A stretch of 64,000 bases of DNA from Oscillospiraceae bacterium. GTDB lineage: Bacteria > Bacillota > Clostridia > Oscillospirales > Oscillospiraceae. The notes beneath the pieces were generated by a model. That model made no database searches. It was not told the DNA's origin and saw only the letters and a program-made list of their open reading frames with translations. The position numbers and the translations under genes are program-made. This document shows positions 17,958 to 27,247 of this stretch, piece after piece; position 1 is the stretch's first letter; every line of letters begins with the position of its first letter. Where the stretch lies: assembly GCA_009787625.1 (NCBI GenBank), contig WQSX01000008.1, forward strand, positions 1 through 64,000, given 5' to 3'.

Positions 17958-18662
17958 CTACCCACCAAGCGACGCAACTTCGCTATCAGTCAAATATCGC
18001 CACTTGCCGCTCTCAAGCGCACCAAGCTCCAGTTCCCCAATTGACACACGCCGAAGCGAAAAAACTTTCAGCCTACACACCGAGCACATCTTCCGTATCT
18101 GCCGATTACGCCCCTCGGCGATAGAAATGCTCAAAACTCCCCTATCACCCTTATGCGAAAGAATCTTCACGTTCACGGCAGAAACAGTATAACCATCAAT
18201 CTCAATAGGAGCGCCCAGTTGCTTATAAGCCTCGGAAATATCTCCAACGACTTCGACTCGATAAGTCTTGACCTTCTCCCCCGACGGATGAGCAACATTG
18301 TTGGCAAACTCCCCGTCATTGGTGAGCAAAATCAAACCCTCAGAGTCCAAATCGAGCCGCCCAACAGGGTAAACCCTTACACCCACATCAGAAACAAGCT
18401 CCAAAATAGTTTTCCGCCCTCTCTCATCACGAGCGGTCGACAAATAACCGCACGGCTTGTTGAGCATGATGTAGACAGGAGCATCTTTAGCCTTCAGCTC
18501 CACACCATTAACGGCGATGACATCACAGGAAACATCAGCAGACTGCCCTAAAATAGCAACCTCCCCATTGACCGTGACATCGCCTCTGGAAATCATCCTC
18601 TCAGCCTCTCGACGAGAAGCCAAACCATGAGCCGAAATTATCTTCGAGATTCTATCCGCCAT
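17958..18662 (-). CDS. rluB: Pseudouridine synthase of the RsuA/RluB family
   Basis: Isomerises uridine in rRNA. N-terminal S4 RNA-binding domain (about residues 1-60) and catalytic domain with GRLDLDSEGLILLTNDGE (catalytic Asp in RLD) and GRNRQIRKMC. At 234 aa it fits RluB of Firmicutes, which modifies 23S rRNA; RsuA is the alternative. Its start codon overlaps the gerW stop (TAATG), and the scpA-scpB-...-rluB gene order supports RluB. Confidence 0.93.
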   Translation of the reverse strand: MADRISKIISAHGLASRREAERMISRGDVTVNGEVAILGQSADVSCDVIAVNGVELKAKDAPVYIMLNKPCGYLSTARDERGRKTILELVSDVGVRVYPVGRLDLDSEGLILLTNDGEFANNVAHPSGEKVKTYRVEVVGDISEAYKQLGAPIEIDGYTVSAVNVKILSHKGDRGVLSISIAEGRNRQIRKMCSVCRLKVFSLRRVSIGELELGALESGKWRYLTDSEVASLGG

Positions 18663-19057
18663 TAATCCTCAGTTTCCTCATTACCTCTGTCCATAAACTC
18701 ACCAATAGTTTCAAGCACATCGGGAACAGCATCTAAGATACGGTCTACAGTTGTAGATTTTGGCGGAGTAATATAAATCATATCAACCTTGCCGCTTTTA
18801 ATAACAAGAAAAGCCACAGGAATAATATTTATCCCCGCACCTGTACCGCCACCAAAACCCGACTTAGAAACCTTAGCCTGCTCAAAATCAGTACCACCAC
18901 CGGCAAAACCCAAAGTGACTTTAGAAACAGGAATCAAAGTGATACCATCAGGAGTAGAAATAGGCTCACCAACAATGGTGTTAGCATCAATCATCTCCTT
19001 AATCTTCTGCATAGAAACTTCCATCAAGCTACTAATAGGCTGTTGTTGCTTTTCCAT
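18662..19057 (-). CDS. gerW: Spore protein of the GerW/YtfJ family
   Basis: About 131 aa with the family's hallmark: TIVGEPISTPDGITLIPVSK then a glycine-rich stretch (FAGGGTDFEQ, FGGGTGAGINIIPVAFLVI). In Bacillus GerW (YtfJ) is needed for L-alanine-triggered germination; wider homologues occur in spore formers. The start ATG 19057 follows AAAGGA with nine nt spacing; a longer frame begins at 19075. It lies between DUF2953 (YtfI-like) and rluB, the conserved neighbourhood. Confidence 0.92.
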   Translation of the reverse strand: MEKQQQPISSLMEVSMQKIKEMIDANTIVGEPISTPDGITLIPVSKVTLGFAGGGTDFEQAKVSKSGFGGGTGAGINIIPVAFLVIKSGKVDMIYITPPKSTTVDRILDAVPDVLETIGEFMDRGNEETED

Positions 19058-19117
19058 AATAAAAAATCCTTTCAAAAATAAAAATATAAGGTAAAAAATG
19101 TATAAATATCCCCAAAG

Positions 19118-19774
19118 CTAAGCAGACGCAGCACGACTCTTAAAGCGCCCAAACAAAAAGGTTTTTAGCAAAGGCAAAACAGGAGCAATAATATAAAAAA
19201 CTTCCCAAACCGCAATAGAAACGTGAGCCTTAGCATAAACCGAAAGCTTATCAGACTCAAAATCAGTAGAAACCCTTAAATCCTGCTTTTTAACACGAAA
19301 ATTCCTCTTGAGAACAGGAGCAATAATTCCTAAGCCTGCATTTGCCCGACCATAGAGCAAAGCGAGTTTTGATTTATCTTCACTTGCGAAAGTACAATAA
19401 ACCGTGAGCTCTTTTATGAGTAACCGACGCCTAAGCCGACCAAGAATTTTTTTTACTGTGCTCAAAGTATTGAAAATAGCCCCCTTATTGCCGACTACCA
19501 TCTCTTTGAGCTTATCAGTATCAAGTTTCTTCTTTTTAGGTTTTTTAACTTTTTTCCTTTTCGGACTCTTCTTGTCATCATCAGACATTCTAAATTTGAA
19601 AAATCCAACTTTGTACCATGACATAAACCCATTCTCGCCATACTCAGCAATAAAACCAATCCGAACGAAAGCAGTCAGCAGAAACAACACCAATAAAACC
19701 ACAGCAACCACAAGAGTGAGTATAGTCGCAAGCAGTGCTAAAAGCAACATTAAAATAATACGCAAAAATTGCAT
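19118..19774 (-). CDS. DUF2953 (YtfI-like) membrane protein
   Basis: 218 aa with a strong N-terminal membrane segment (residues about 3-32), a Lys-rich cytoplasmic linker (about 60-85), and a C-terminal region ending in a second hydrophobic stretch. DUF2953 genes regularly sit next to gerW/ytfJ in Firmicutes and are sporulation-associated; the function is not known. The call rests on position and on the C-terminal pattern ALLYGRANAGLGIIAPVLKR. Confidence 0.85.
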   Translation of the reverse strand: MQFLRIILMLLLALLATILTLVVAVVLLVLFLLTAFVRIGFIAEYGENGFMSWYKVGFFKFRMSDDDKKSPKRKKVKKPKKKKLDTDKLKEMVVGNKGAIFNTLSTVKKILGRLRRRLLIKELTVYCTFASEDKSKLALLYGRANAGLGIIAPVLKRNFRVKKQDLRVSTDFESDKLSVYAKAHVSIAVWEVFYIIAPVLPLLKTFLFGRFKSRAASA

Positions 19775-19778
19775 AAGC

Positions 19779-20510
19779 CTACTCCGTTAAAGCATCTATA
19801 GTTTCGTGAGCACTTTCCGTCTCTGCATCAGTTTCACTTTGAGAACCCTCGGCTTCAAAGTTAAGCTCTGTCTGATTTTCTATCTGTATATCGGGTTGAG
19901 TCACAGCCTCTATCGCCATCTGAGACTCCATCATAACCTCACGAGCCTGAAGCTCTAAAATTGCAGTCTGAATCCCCTCTTTTTCATCTCCCGAACCCTC
20001 AATTTGCGGAAGCTCCGGAAGGTCTTTCAGCGATTGCATACCAAAAGTCCTGAGAAAGTTGTGGTTTGTCCTGTAGAGAATCGGGCGGCCCGGAACATCT
20101 AACCTGCCGCATGGCTCAACGAGACCGCGTTCATGCAAAAGCCCCACAGTATACCCACTGTCTACACCTCTGATTTGCTCGACATAAGCCTTTGTAACAG
20201 GCCCGAAGTAGGCGATTATGGAAAGAACCTCAAGAGCAGGCTGTGAAAGCTGAGGAGGTTTTCTGGTCTCAATGGCACGGCGTATAAAATCCGCATAATC
20301 GGGAGAAGAACAGAGTTGCAGTGAATCTTCAAGTTTCACAAGCCGTATACCACGTCTCTCGAAACTGTAACCATCTCTGAGTCTGTTTGCCGCCGCATCG
20401 ATATGGAACTCGTCAACACCAAGCACAGCGGCTATTCTCGTCTGTTTCACAGGCTCACCCGAAACAAACAAAATAGCCTCTATTGCACGCTCTATATCAT
20501 GACTCTCCAT
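19779..20510 (-). CDS. scpB: Segregation and condensation protein B
   Basis: Winged-helix subunit of the SMC-ScpA-ScpB condensin. SHDIERAIEAILFVSGEPV, LALQ-like LEVLSIIAYFGPVTKAYVEQ and IRGVDSGYTVGLLHERGLVE are typical. A C-terminal acidic, Gln/Glu-rich tail (after about residue 185) extends the protein to about 243 aa. Start ATG 20510 after AAAAGGAATGGTCAGTTAT; an in-frame ATG at 20522 overlaps the ribosome site. A GCAGTTTTGTGC box lies 30 nt upstream of the start, a partial copy of the leader element seen at ctpA and the M50 gene. Confidence 0.96.
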   Translation of the reverse strand: MESHDIERAIEAILFVSGEPVKQTRIAAVLGVDEFHIDAAANRLRDGYSFERRGIRLVKLEDSLQLCSSPDYADFIRRAIETRKPPQLSQPALEVLSIIAYFGPVTKAYVEQIRGVDSGYTVGLLHERGLVEPCGRLDVPGRPILYRTNHNFLRTFGMQSLKDLPELPQIEGSGDEKEGIQTAILELQAREVMMESQMAIEAVTQPDIQIENQTELNFEAEGSQSETDAETESAHETIDALTE

Positions 20511-20566
20511 ATAACTGACCATTCCTTTTGAAGTCTACAAGCACAAAACTGCTCATCATTTGCCGT
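20511..20566 (-). promoter_or_regulatory. Partial leader element upstream of scpB
   Basis: Reading toward scpB: GCAAATGATGAGCAGTTTTGTGC then AAAAGGAATGGTCAG. This is the M50/ctpA leader with the left pairing arm missing, as if deleted between GCAAATGATG and the box. Its first half also matches the outer arm of the 95-nt hairpins (GCAGATGATGGGCAGTTT). Confidence 0.45.
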
Positions 20567-20567
20567 C

Positions 20568-21362
20568 TTATAAATCCCCTACCGTAAAATCTACTATCTC
20601 ACTTTCCCTGCCACTGCCCGTGTAGGAAATCTCCATATCTTCACCTTCGCCGGAGATAAGCACACTGCCTATCTTGCACAGCTCAAGCACAGCAACAAAC
20701 ATAGCGATAAGTTCAGAGCGATCCCTGCTCTCGCCGAACAGTGTTTCAACCATGACATCGCCATAATTTTTGAGCCTATCTACAATCTCCGAAATCTTAT
20801 CGGAAATCGAATACGTCTCCCTGCCGGGGTATACCATCTCCCGTGGATTTCTACTGGCGATTTTAAGATTTTCCCTGCCGATAACACGCTCAATCGCATT
20901 TAGAAGTTCATTGCTGATATGGACATACTTATAATCTGCATCTGATTCGAAAAACTCAGGAGGCCCTGCCATCATCAAACCATCACGGCTGTACATTCCC
21001 GAGAGAGTCTGCGCAACTTCTTTAATCTGCACATAGACATCACCGCGCTTTAGTTCTTCAAGAGAAGAAATCAGTTGCTCAAGTTCGGAAACTTCTTCCC
21101 CGCCCGATAAAAGCATCTTTGTCTTGATATAGGTGAGATGCGAAGCCATTGCCACAAATTCACTGGCAATATCTAAATTCATCTCAGCCATCTCGTCAAG
21201 ATATTTAAGGTATTGCTCCAAAATTTGAGAAATGCTGATATCACGAATCTCAACTTTATTACGGCTCAGTAGCTGAAGAATGAGTGTCAAAGGACCTTCA
21301 AAATCCGACATATCATCCTTTTCTTTAACAATTCCCTCTAACTTAAAAACAGGAGTCTCCAT
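20568..21362 (-). CDS. scpA: Segregation and condensation protein A
   Basis: Kleisin subunit that bridges SMC heads. N-terminal FEGPLTLILQLLSRNKVEIRD and YLKYLDEMAEMNLDIASEFVAMASHLTYIKTKMLL are the diagnostic stretches; a C-terminal winged helix follows. 264 aa. It lies directly upstream of scpB and downstream of the M50 protease. Confidence 0.96.
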   Translation of the reverse strand: METPVFKLEGIVKEKDDMSDFEGPLTLILQLLSRNKVEIRDISISQILEQYLKYLDEMAEMNLDIASEFVAMASHLTYIKTKMLLSGGEEVSELEQLISSLEELKRGDVYVQIKEVAQTLSGMYSRDGLMMAGPPEFFESDADYKYVHISNELLNAIERVIGRENLKIASRNPREMVYPGRETYSISDKISEIVDRLKNYGDVMVETLFGESRDRSELIAMFVAVLELCKIGSVLISGEGEDMEISYTGSGRESEIVDFTVGDL

Positions 21363-21373
21363 GCTTTACTCTC

Positions 21374-22060
21374 CTAAAAGAACAATGAGTCAAAAAACAG
21401 GCTCACGTGAATAAAAAACGAGTTAGCGGGCGCACTTACGATGTTTCCGATAATATTTATTCCCGTAAAAGTGCCCAAAAGCATTATGGCGAGCAGGACA
21501 ATCATTCCATATCGCTCGTAGCGCATTAGCTTGTAATACAAATTTTCAGGGAGTACAGAAAACAAAATCTTTGAGCCGTCCAAAGGCGGCATTGGAAGCA
21601 TGTTAAAAATAGCAAGCGCAACATTCAGTATAGCCATACGAATAATAATTTGACTCAAGATACTCGCCTCAGTAAATCTATAGAGTACACCCAGCCCACC
21701 GTGCGGCGACGGCAAGAGTATAAAAATTAAGATAACAATAAATGCAAGAGTGATGTTTGAAAGCGGTCCGGCGAGAGCTGTCAAAGCCATTCCCGCTTTT
21801 GGGTTTTTGAAGTTTGCCATATTAACAGGCACAGGTTTTGCCCAACCAAACCCAATAACCAAAATCATAGCAAGACCTATGGGGTCAATATGTTTTATTG
21901 GATTCAATGTGAGCCTGCCCATATTTTTGGCTGTATCATCACCCAGACGATACGCCACAAACCCGTGGGCAAGTTCGTGTACGGTTATACAAATAAGTGC
22001 CGGAATCGCTATGATTACAATATCAAACAGCAAATCCATTGTGAAAAAATCTTGTAGCAT
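21374..22060 (-). CDS. Site-2 protease family (M50) membrane metalloprotease
   Basis: Intramembrane zinc protease of about 228 aa. HEXXH is in ITVHELAHGFVAYRLGDD and the third ligand region is NMLPMPPLDGSKI; five to six membrane segments. This is the YwhC/rhomboid-like short branch of M50 that neighbours scpAB in many Firmicutes; the substrate is unknown. Start ATG 22060; the open frame to 22123 runs through the leader repeat. The start is preceded by GCTATGGTCATTACA, part of the proposed switch leader. Confidence 0.92.
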   Translation of the reverse strand: MLQDFFTMDLLFDIVIIAIPALICITVHELAHGFVAYRLGDDTAKNMGRLTLNPIKHIDPIGLAMILVIGFGWAKPVPVNMANFKNPKAGMALTALAGPLSNITLAFIVILIFILLPSPHGGLGVLYRFTEASILSQIIIRMAILNVALAIFNMLPMPPLDGSKILFSVLPENLYYKLMRYERYGMIVLLAIMLLGTFTGINIIGNIVSAPANSFFIHVSLFFDSLFF

Positions 22061-22200
22061 TGTAATGACCATAGCTTTCTTGTTTATTTGGGGCACAAAA
22101 CGACCATGATGAGGTATGGTCATTAACGTGCATCATTTGCGGCTTAGCGCAGGGGGAGCAAATCGCACATTCCCCCGTTAGTTTGAACTTGTTCAAACTA
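22061..22200 (-). promoter_or_regulatory. Complex leader/repeat upstream of the M50 gene (leader family, full copy 2)
   Basis: Same architecture as 6975-7108. A TTCAAACTA/TAGTTTGAA palindrome contains the ysxC stop codon; then TTTGC...GCAAA hairpin; arm A (22127-22115), arm B (22107-22099) inside ATGGTCGTTTTGTGCC, and arm C (22073-22062) at the ribosome site. A pairs with C over 10 perfect bp (AATGACCATA/TATGGTCATT) or with B over 9 positions with one mismatch. The two states exclude each other. No effector is evident. Confidence 0.55.
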
Positions 22201-22777
22201 ATGTAATCTCCGATATAAGTTGGTCTCTGTTTGTACCTTTTTCTGCTGAAAATTCTATAATTTTCACTTCATCAGGTAGCTCCAAAGTTTCTCTGATAAG
22301 CGCCATGTTCGGAGCTATTTCGCTTTTTTTTAATTTGTCAATCTTGTTTGCCACAACAATGAGCGGACAACCTGAAAGTTTAAACCAATTTGCCATTACG
22401 ACATCGTCATTTGTGGGTTTATGCCTTGAATCTACAATCATTACACCACGTGTTATATAAAATGGATTCCTAAAAAATGATTCCATCAACTCCGACCAAC
22501 GCGCCTTTTCTGTTTTTGCAACCTTGGCATAACCATAACCGGGTAAATCAACAAAGTAAACCCTCTTGTCAATCAAGAAGTAGTTTATGTGGACAGTCTT
22601 ACCCGGAGTTGCGCTCACGCGGGCAAATTGCTTGCGGTTTAACAGTTTGTTGATAACCGAAGATTTGCCGACATTTGATTTTCCGGAAAACACAATCTGC
22701 GGCAAGCCGTCACGAGGTATCGCCTCAACGCTTGCTGCTGATTTTATAAATTCTACATTATGAAGGTTAAGGCTCAT
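22193..22777 (-). CDS. ysxC: Ribosome biogenesis GTPase YsxC/EngB
   Basis: Small essential GTPase for 50S assembly, 194 aa. G1 GKSNVGKSS, G3 DLPGYGYAKV and G4 ANKIDKLKKS are intact, with the family's KSAASVEAIPRDGLPQIVF start. It follows lon, the conserved lon-ysxC pair. Its stop codon lies in a TTTGAA/TTCAAA palindrome that begins the next gene's leader. Confidence 0.96.
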   Translation of the reverse strand: MSLNLHNVEFIKSAASVEAIPRDGLPQIVFSGKSNVGKSSVINKLLNRKQFARVSATPGKTVHINYFLIDKRVYFVDLPGYGYAKVAKTEKARWSELMESFFRNPFYITRGVMIVDSRHKPTNDDVVMANWFKLSGCPLIVVANKIDKLKKSEIAPNMALIRETLELPDEVKIIEFSAEKGTNRDQLISEITLV

Positions 22778-22791
22778 ACCACAGCACTCCG

Positions 22792-25218
22792 TTAATGTTT
22801 AATCGAAACCTCGGTGGTTTGCCTATGACCCACATCACTTAATATATGAGCTTTATCTTCTATCACAGTTTTTGGCTCACCGGAAGAAAAATCAATTGCA
22901 ATATCGAGAATTTCATCTATATTATCCGTTGTTATGAAGTTTAGCTTACTTCTCACAGTTTGGTCTATTTCGTCGAGGTCTGCCGCATTGTCTGATGGAA
23001 TGATAACAGTCTTAACACCTGCACGAAGCGCCGCCATTGTCTTTTCTTTTAATCCGCCGATTTTTAGAATCCGCCCTCTCAGCGAAATCTCGCCGGTCAT
23101 TGCAATATCGCGGCGTACAGGAGATTTTGTGAGAGCTGATATTACCGCAAGGCACATTGTAATACCGGCAGACGGACCATCCTTGGGTATTGCACCTTCG
23201 GGGAAATGAATGTGTATGTCATGTGTTTGATAGAAATCTTCGGGAATACTAAGTTTTTCTGCTCTACTGCGAATATATGATACAGCCGCCTGTGCAGATT
23301 CTTTCATAACATCACCGAGATTTCCCGTAAGCTCAAGCTTGCCTTTACCGCTCAGTACGTTGACCTCAACTTCAAGCACAGAACCGCCTGTAGAAGTCCA
23401 CGCAAGTCCGTTTGCTATGCCTATTTCAAAACCGTGTGAAACAGATTCAGGCTTATATTTACGCACACCGAGAAACTCGTCGAGAAGTTCCACTGTGAGG
23501 TTGACTTTTTTCATTTTATTTGACGCTATTTTTGAGGCTGTTTTTCTGCAAACTGCGGCGACTTCGCGCTCTAATACACGAACACCTGATTCTTTCGTAT
23601 ATGATGAAATAATATCATATATTGCATCGTCAGTGAGTTTTAGCTGGGTTGCTTTTATGCCGTGTTTTTTCCTCTGCTTGGGAATTATATAACGTTTGGC
23701 AATTTCGAGTTTTTCCACATCGGTATAACTAGAGAGCTCTATAACTTCCATTCTGTCCAGTAATGGGCGTGGGATTGTATCCGTTGTATTTGCGGTTGTT
23801 ATAAACATAACTTCCGATAGGTCATAGGGAATTTCCATGAAGTTATCACGAAATGTTGTATTTTGTTCGGGGTCAAGAGCCTCTAAAAGTGCCGAGGCAG
23901 GGTCTCCCCTGTGGTCTCGCCCGAGTTTATCTATTTCATCGAGAAGCATAAGAGGATTAGAGCTACCTGCCTGCTTCAGCGCAGTAATGATTCTGCCGGG
24001 CATAGCGCCGATATAAGTTTTTCTGTGACCTCTAATTTCTGCTTCGTCATGCACGCCACCCAAGGCAATTCGGCAAAGTTTTCTGTTTAGAGCTTTTGCA
24101 ACACTTATAGCAACGGAAGTCTTGCCAACTCCCGGAGGGCCAACCAGGCATATGATTGCACCTTTAATTTTGGGCGAAAGTTGCCTTACGGCAAGAAACT
24201 CAAGTATACGCTCTTTCACTTTATCAAGCCCAAAATGATCGTCATCAAGAATTTCCCTTGCCTTAATAATGTCAAGCCGTTCTTTGGTTGTTTTATTCCA
24301 CGGCAGTTCAATACAGACATCGAGATAATTGCGAATTACAGATGCTTCAGCACTGCCAAAGCTCTGTTTCTCAAGTTTGTCGATCTCTTTTAAAATTTTC
24401 GATGATAATTCTTCATCAAGTTTGAGTGCGTGGATTTTTTTTCGGTAATTGTCAACCTCAGAAAGCTCATCTCCGCCGTTTTCGCTGAGTTCTGACTGTA
24501 TAATTCTAAGCTGTTCTCTGAGAACATGTTCGCGATGGTTGCTTTCGAGCTTTGACCTGAGTTTTGAATCTATTTGCCGTCCAATGGTCAAAACCTCAGT
24601 TTCCCGTGCAAGTATATCACAGACAATTTCCAACCTTTTTAGTGGGTTAATCGTGTCTAAAATAAGTTGCTTTTTCTCCGGTTTTGTAAATACATTTTGA
24701 ATAATGTAATCTGCCAATCTACCGGGGTCTGTAATCATATATATGTGCATCATCGTTTCTCTCGTAACGCCTTGCGAGAGGGCGCAATAGGAGTCGAACA
24801 GACCCATTACCTTTCGGATTAATGCCTCACTCCTTGCTGTCCGTGCCGGTAATACTATCTCAGGGTGCGGCTGAACCTCCGCTGTAAAGTATTTTTTCTC
24901 CTCACGCAGTGACATAAGTTCTGCGCGGCACTTGCCCTCAACAAGCACTTTCATACCACCGCCCGGAACTTTTAAAACCTGTTTTATATAACATATGGTC
25001 CCGACTTTGTATAAGTCACGTTCAGCCGGAGTGTCTTTTGACATATCTTTTTGTGCGAGCAGAAAAATTCTTCTGTCGCCATTTGTTGCCGCCTCTAAAG
25101 CTCCCGTTGACAAAGCTCTCTCCACATCAAAGTTGAGGAGCATTGTCGGAAAAACCGAAAGTCCTCTGAGTGCCAAGAGTGGCAGAGATTCTGTCATGTT
25201 AAACTCTAGCTCGTCCAT
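22792..25218 (-). CDS. lon: ATP-dependent protease Lon
   Basis: 808-aa AAA+ serine protease. N-terminal substrate-binding domain (LPLLALRGLSVFPTMLLNFDVER...), coiled coil, AAA+ module with Walker A GPPGVGKTS and Walker B region MLLDEIDKLGRDHRGDP, and a protease domain with the Ser-Lys dyad in PKDGPSAGIT and GLKEKTMAA. Ribosome site AAAGGA. Part of tig-clpP-clpX-lon-ysxC, the protein-quality block. Confidence 0.98.
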   Translation of the reverse strand: MDELEFNMTESLPLLALRGLSVFPTMLLNFDVERALSTGALEAATNGDRRIFLLAQKDMSKDTPAERDLYKVGTICYIKQVLKVPGGGMKVLVEGKCRAELMSLREEKKYFTAEVQPHPEIVLPARTARSEALIRKVMGLFDSYCALSQGVTRETMMHIYMITDPGRLADYIIQNVFTKPEKKQLILDTINPLKRLEIVCDILARETEVLTIGRQIDSKLRSKLESNHREHVLREQLRIIQSELSENGGDELSEVDNYRKKIHALKLDEELSSKILKEIDKLEKQSFGSAEASVIRNYLDVCIELPWNKTTKERLDIIKAREILDDDHFGLDKVKERILEFLAVRQLSPKIKGAIICLVGPPGVGKTSVAISVAKALNRKLCRIALGGVHDEAEIRGHRKTYIGAMPGRIITALKQAGSSNPLMLLDEIDKLGRDHRGDPASALLEALDPEQNTTFRDNFMEIPYDLSEVMFITTANTTDTIPRPLLDRMEVIELSSYTDVEKLEIAKRYIIPKQRKKHGIKATQLKLTDDAIYDIISSYTKESGVRVLEREVAAVCRKTASKIASNKMKKVNLTVELLDEFLGVRKYKPESVSHGFEIGIANGLAWTSTGGSVLEVEVNVLSGKGKLELTGNLGDVMKESAQAAVSYIRSRAEKLSIPEDFYQTHDIHIHFPEGAIPKDGPSAGITMCLAVISALTKSPVRRDIAMTGEISLRGRILKIGGLKEKTMAALRAGVKTVIIPSDNAADLDEIDQTVRSKLNFITTDNIDEILDIAIDFSSGEPKTVIEDKAHILSDVGHRQTTEVSIKH

Positions 25219-25236
25219 TATAACGTTGGTCCTTTC

Positions 25237-26562
25237 CTATCCTACAGAATCTGCCACATATTCGCCCGGCCTGAGTGTATCGGTACCCATATGGGTCTGC
25301 GATTTTGCGGCACTTCTTGTGATAAGCGGAGGGGCATCTTCTGTCACGCATTCGGGTGTAATTGTAACTTTAGTAATTTCGTCATCTGACGGTATTTGAA
25401 ACATGGTCTGCAGCATTATTTTTTCCATTATACTCCGTAGACCACGAGCGCCAATCTCCATGTCTATAGCTTTATCCGCAATAGCTCCGAGTGCCTCGTC
25501 TGCAAATTCTAACTCAACATCATCTAATTCAATCAGAGCAGTATACTGCTTAACAAGAGAGTTTTTAGGCTCCAGCAAAATCCTGACCATATCCTCTTTA
25601 CTGAGTGAACGAAGCGGTGCAACAACAGGTAGTCTGCCAACAAGCTCCGGAATCAGCCCGAACCTGAGAATGTCGTGTTGCTGAACATGTTGCAAAATCT
25701 CGCCGAGATCCTTATCTTTTTTTGATTTAATCTCAGCATTAAAACCAAGGCTCTTTTTGTCTAATCTGTTTTCAATGATTCTATCTATACCTTCAAACGC
25801 ACCGCCGCATATAAACAAAATGTTTGATGTATTGAGAGAAATATACTCCTGTTGCGGGTGCTTACGTCCACCTTGCGGCGGCACATTAGCGACCGTACCT
25901 TCCAAGATTTTTAGTAACGCCTGCTGTACACCCTCTCCGGATACATCTCGTGTTATTGAGACATTTTCGCTTTTTCTGGCGATTTTATCAATTTCATCAA
26001 TGTAGATAATTCCGCGTTCCGCCGCATCAATGTCAAAATCTGCAGCTTGGAGCAGTCTGAGCAGAATATTTTCCACGTCGTCGCCAACATAACCCGCTTC
26101 TGTCAGTGTTGTAGCATCGGCGATTGCAAACGGAACCTTTAAAATTCTGGCAAGTGTCTGCGCAAATAGTGTTTTGCCGCTACCTGTTGAGCCGATAATT
26201 AAAATATTGCTCTTTTGGATTTCCGTATCATTATCTGACTGATGATTAAGTCGCTTATAATGATTATATACAGCAACAGATAGTGCAATTTTTGCCTCTT
26301 CTTGACCGATGACATACTCGTCAAGAATGTTCTTAATATCGAGCGGTTTTGGTATGTTTCCAAAAACATCGTCAAGATAAAATGTATCGAGCGGCAAATC
26401 ACTGTTTGGAACAAACTCATAGCCTAAGATTGTTGTGCATAATGAAACGCATTCATTGCAAATATACGATGCACCCTGCCCCGCTATGATTCGCTCAACT
26501 TGATCTTGCCGCTTTCCGCAAAAGCTACATCTAACGCCTTTCTTATCTTCATATCGTGCCAT
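25237..26562 (-). CDS. clpX: ClpX, ATPase subunit of Clp protease
   Basis: Unfoldase that feeds ClpP. N-terminal zinc-binding domain with four Cys (CSFCGKRQ and CNECVSLC), AAA+ core with Walker [13 protein letters not shown] and Walker [12 protein letters not shown], and the RPVVAPL-type sensor region, in 441 aa. The ClpP-docking IGF-like loop appears as the segment around residues 280-290 (LGFNAEIK lies there). Directly downstream of clpP. Confidence 0.98.
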   Translation of the reverse strand: MARYEDKKGVRCSFCGKRQDQVERIIAGQGASYICNECVSLCTTILGYEFVPNSDLPLDTFYLDDVFGNIPKPLDIKNILDEYVIGQEEAKIALSVAVYNHYKRLNHQSDNDTEIQKSNILIIGSTGSGKTLFAQTLARILKVPFAIADATTLTEAGYVGDDVENILLRLLQAADFDIDAAERGIIYIDEIDKIARKSENVSITRDVSGEGVQQALLKILEGTVANVPPQGGRKHPQQEYISLNTSNILFICGGAFEGIDRIIENRLDKKSLGFNAEIKSKKDKDLGEILQHVQQHDILRFGLIPELVGRLPVVAPLRSLSKEDMVRILLEPKNSLVKQYTALIELDDVELEFADEALGAIADKAIDMEIGARGLRSIMEKIMLQTMFQIPSDDEITKVTITPECVTEDAPPLITRSAAKSQTHMGTDTLRPGEYVADSVG

Positions 26563-26619
26563 CTTATCTTCTTTCCTCCAGCGTTTTCAGTACATTTTTT
26601 TCAAGTTATGGACCTCTTT

Positions 26620-26645
26620 GTTTAAAAGCCCATTATCTGCAAGGT
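26620..26645 (+). repeat. Solo arm of the dispersed hairpin family
   Basis: The plus strand reads GCCCATTATCTGC between clpX and clpP, matching the 3' outer arm of the 95-nt hairpins (GTCCATTATCTGC in the 50779 copy). No partner arm is nearby, so this may be a relic or chance. Confidence 0.3.
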
Positions 26646-26650
26646 AAATG

Positions 26651-27235
26651 CTATTGCCTTTTGTAAATTACGTTATCAATGAGTCCGAAGTTTTTTGCCT
26701 CCTCAGCATCCATGTAGTTGTCACGCTCAGATGCGTCTCTCACCTCATCTACTGATCTCCCTGTGTTCTCTGACAAAATCTTGTTGAGGTGATCTTTCGT
26801 TTTGAGTATTCGCTCGGCATGGATGGAGATATCAGTCGCTTGACCTCTAAAACCACCTGACGGCTGATGAATCATGATTTCGGCATTTGGTAAGGCTATG
26901 CGTTTGCCCTTTGCGCCCGATGAGAGCAAAAATGCACCCATACTTGCTGCGAGCCCTATGCAGATGGTTGATACATCGGATTTTATAAATTGCATCGTGT
27001 CATAAATTGCAAATCCGGAAGTTATTGAGCCGCCGGGGCTGTTTATGTAAAACTGAATATCCTTGTCGGGGTCTTGCGCTTCAAGATATAACATTTGTGC
27101 GACAATAAGGCTTGCTGTCGTATCGTTGACTTCATCGCTCAAAAGCACAATTCGGTCGTTTAACAGCCTTGAAAAAATATCATATGAACGCTCCCCTCGT
27201 GAGGTCTGCTCTACTACATATGGGACTAAACTCAT
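26651..27235 (-). CDS. clpP: ClpP, proteolytic subunit of Clp protease
   Basis: Tetradecameric serine protease, 194 aa. Catalytic triad Ser in [14 protein letters not shown], His in [10 protein letters not shown], Asp in the [10 protein letters not shown] region; N-terminal [25 protein letters not shown] is typical. Ribosome site GGAGAG. Between tig and clpX. Confidence 0.98.
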   Translation of the reverse strand: MSLVPYVVEQTSRGERSYDIFSRLLNDRIVLLSDEVNDTTASLIVAQMLYLEAQDPDKDIQFYINSPGGSITSGFAIYDTMQFIKSDVSTICIGLAASMGAFLLSSGAKGKRIALPNAEIMIHQPSGGFRGQATDISIHAERILKTKDHLNKILSENTGRSVDEVRDASERDNYMDAEEAKNFGLIDNVIYKRQ

Positions 27236-27247
27236 TATAAACTCTCC

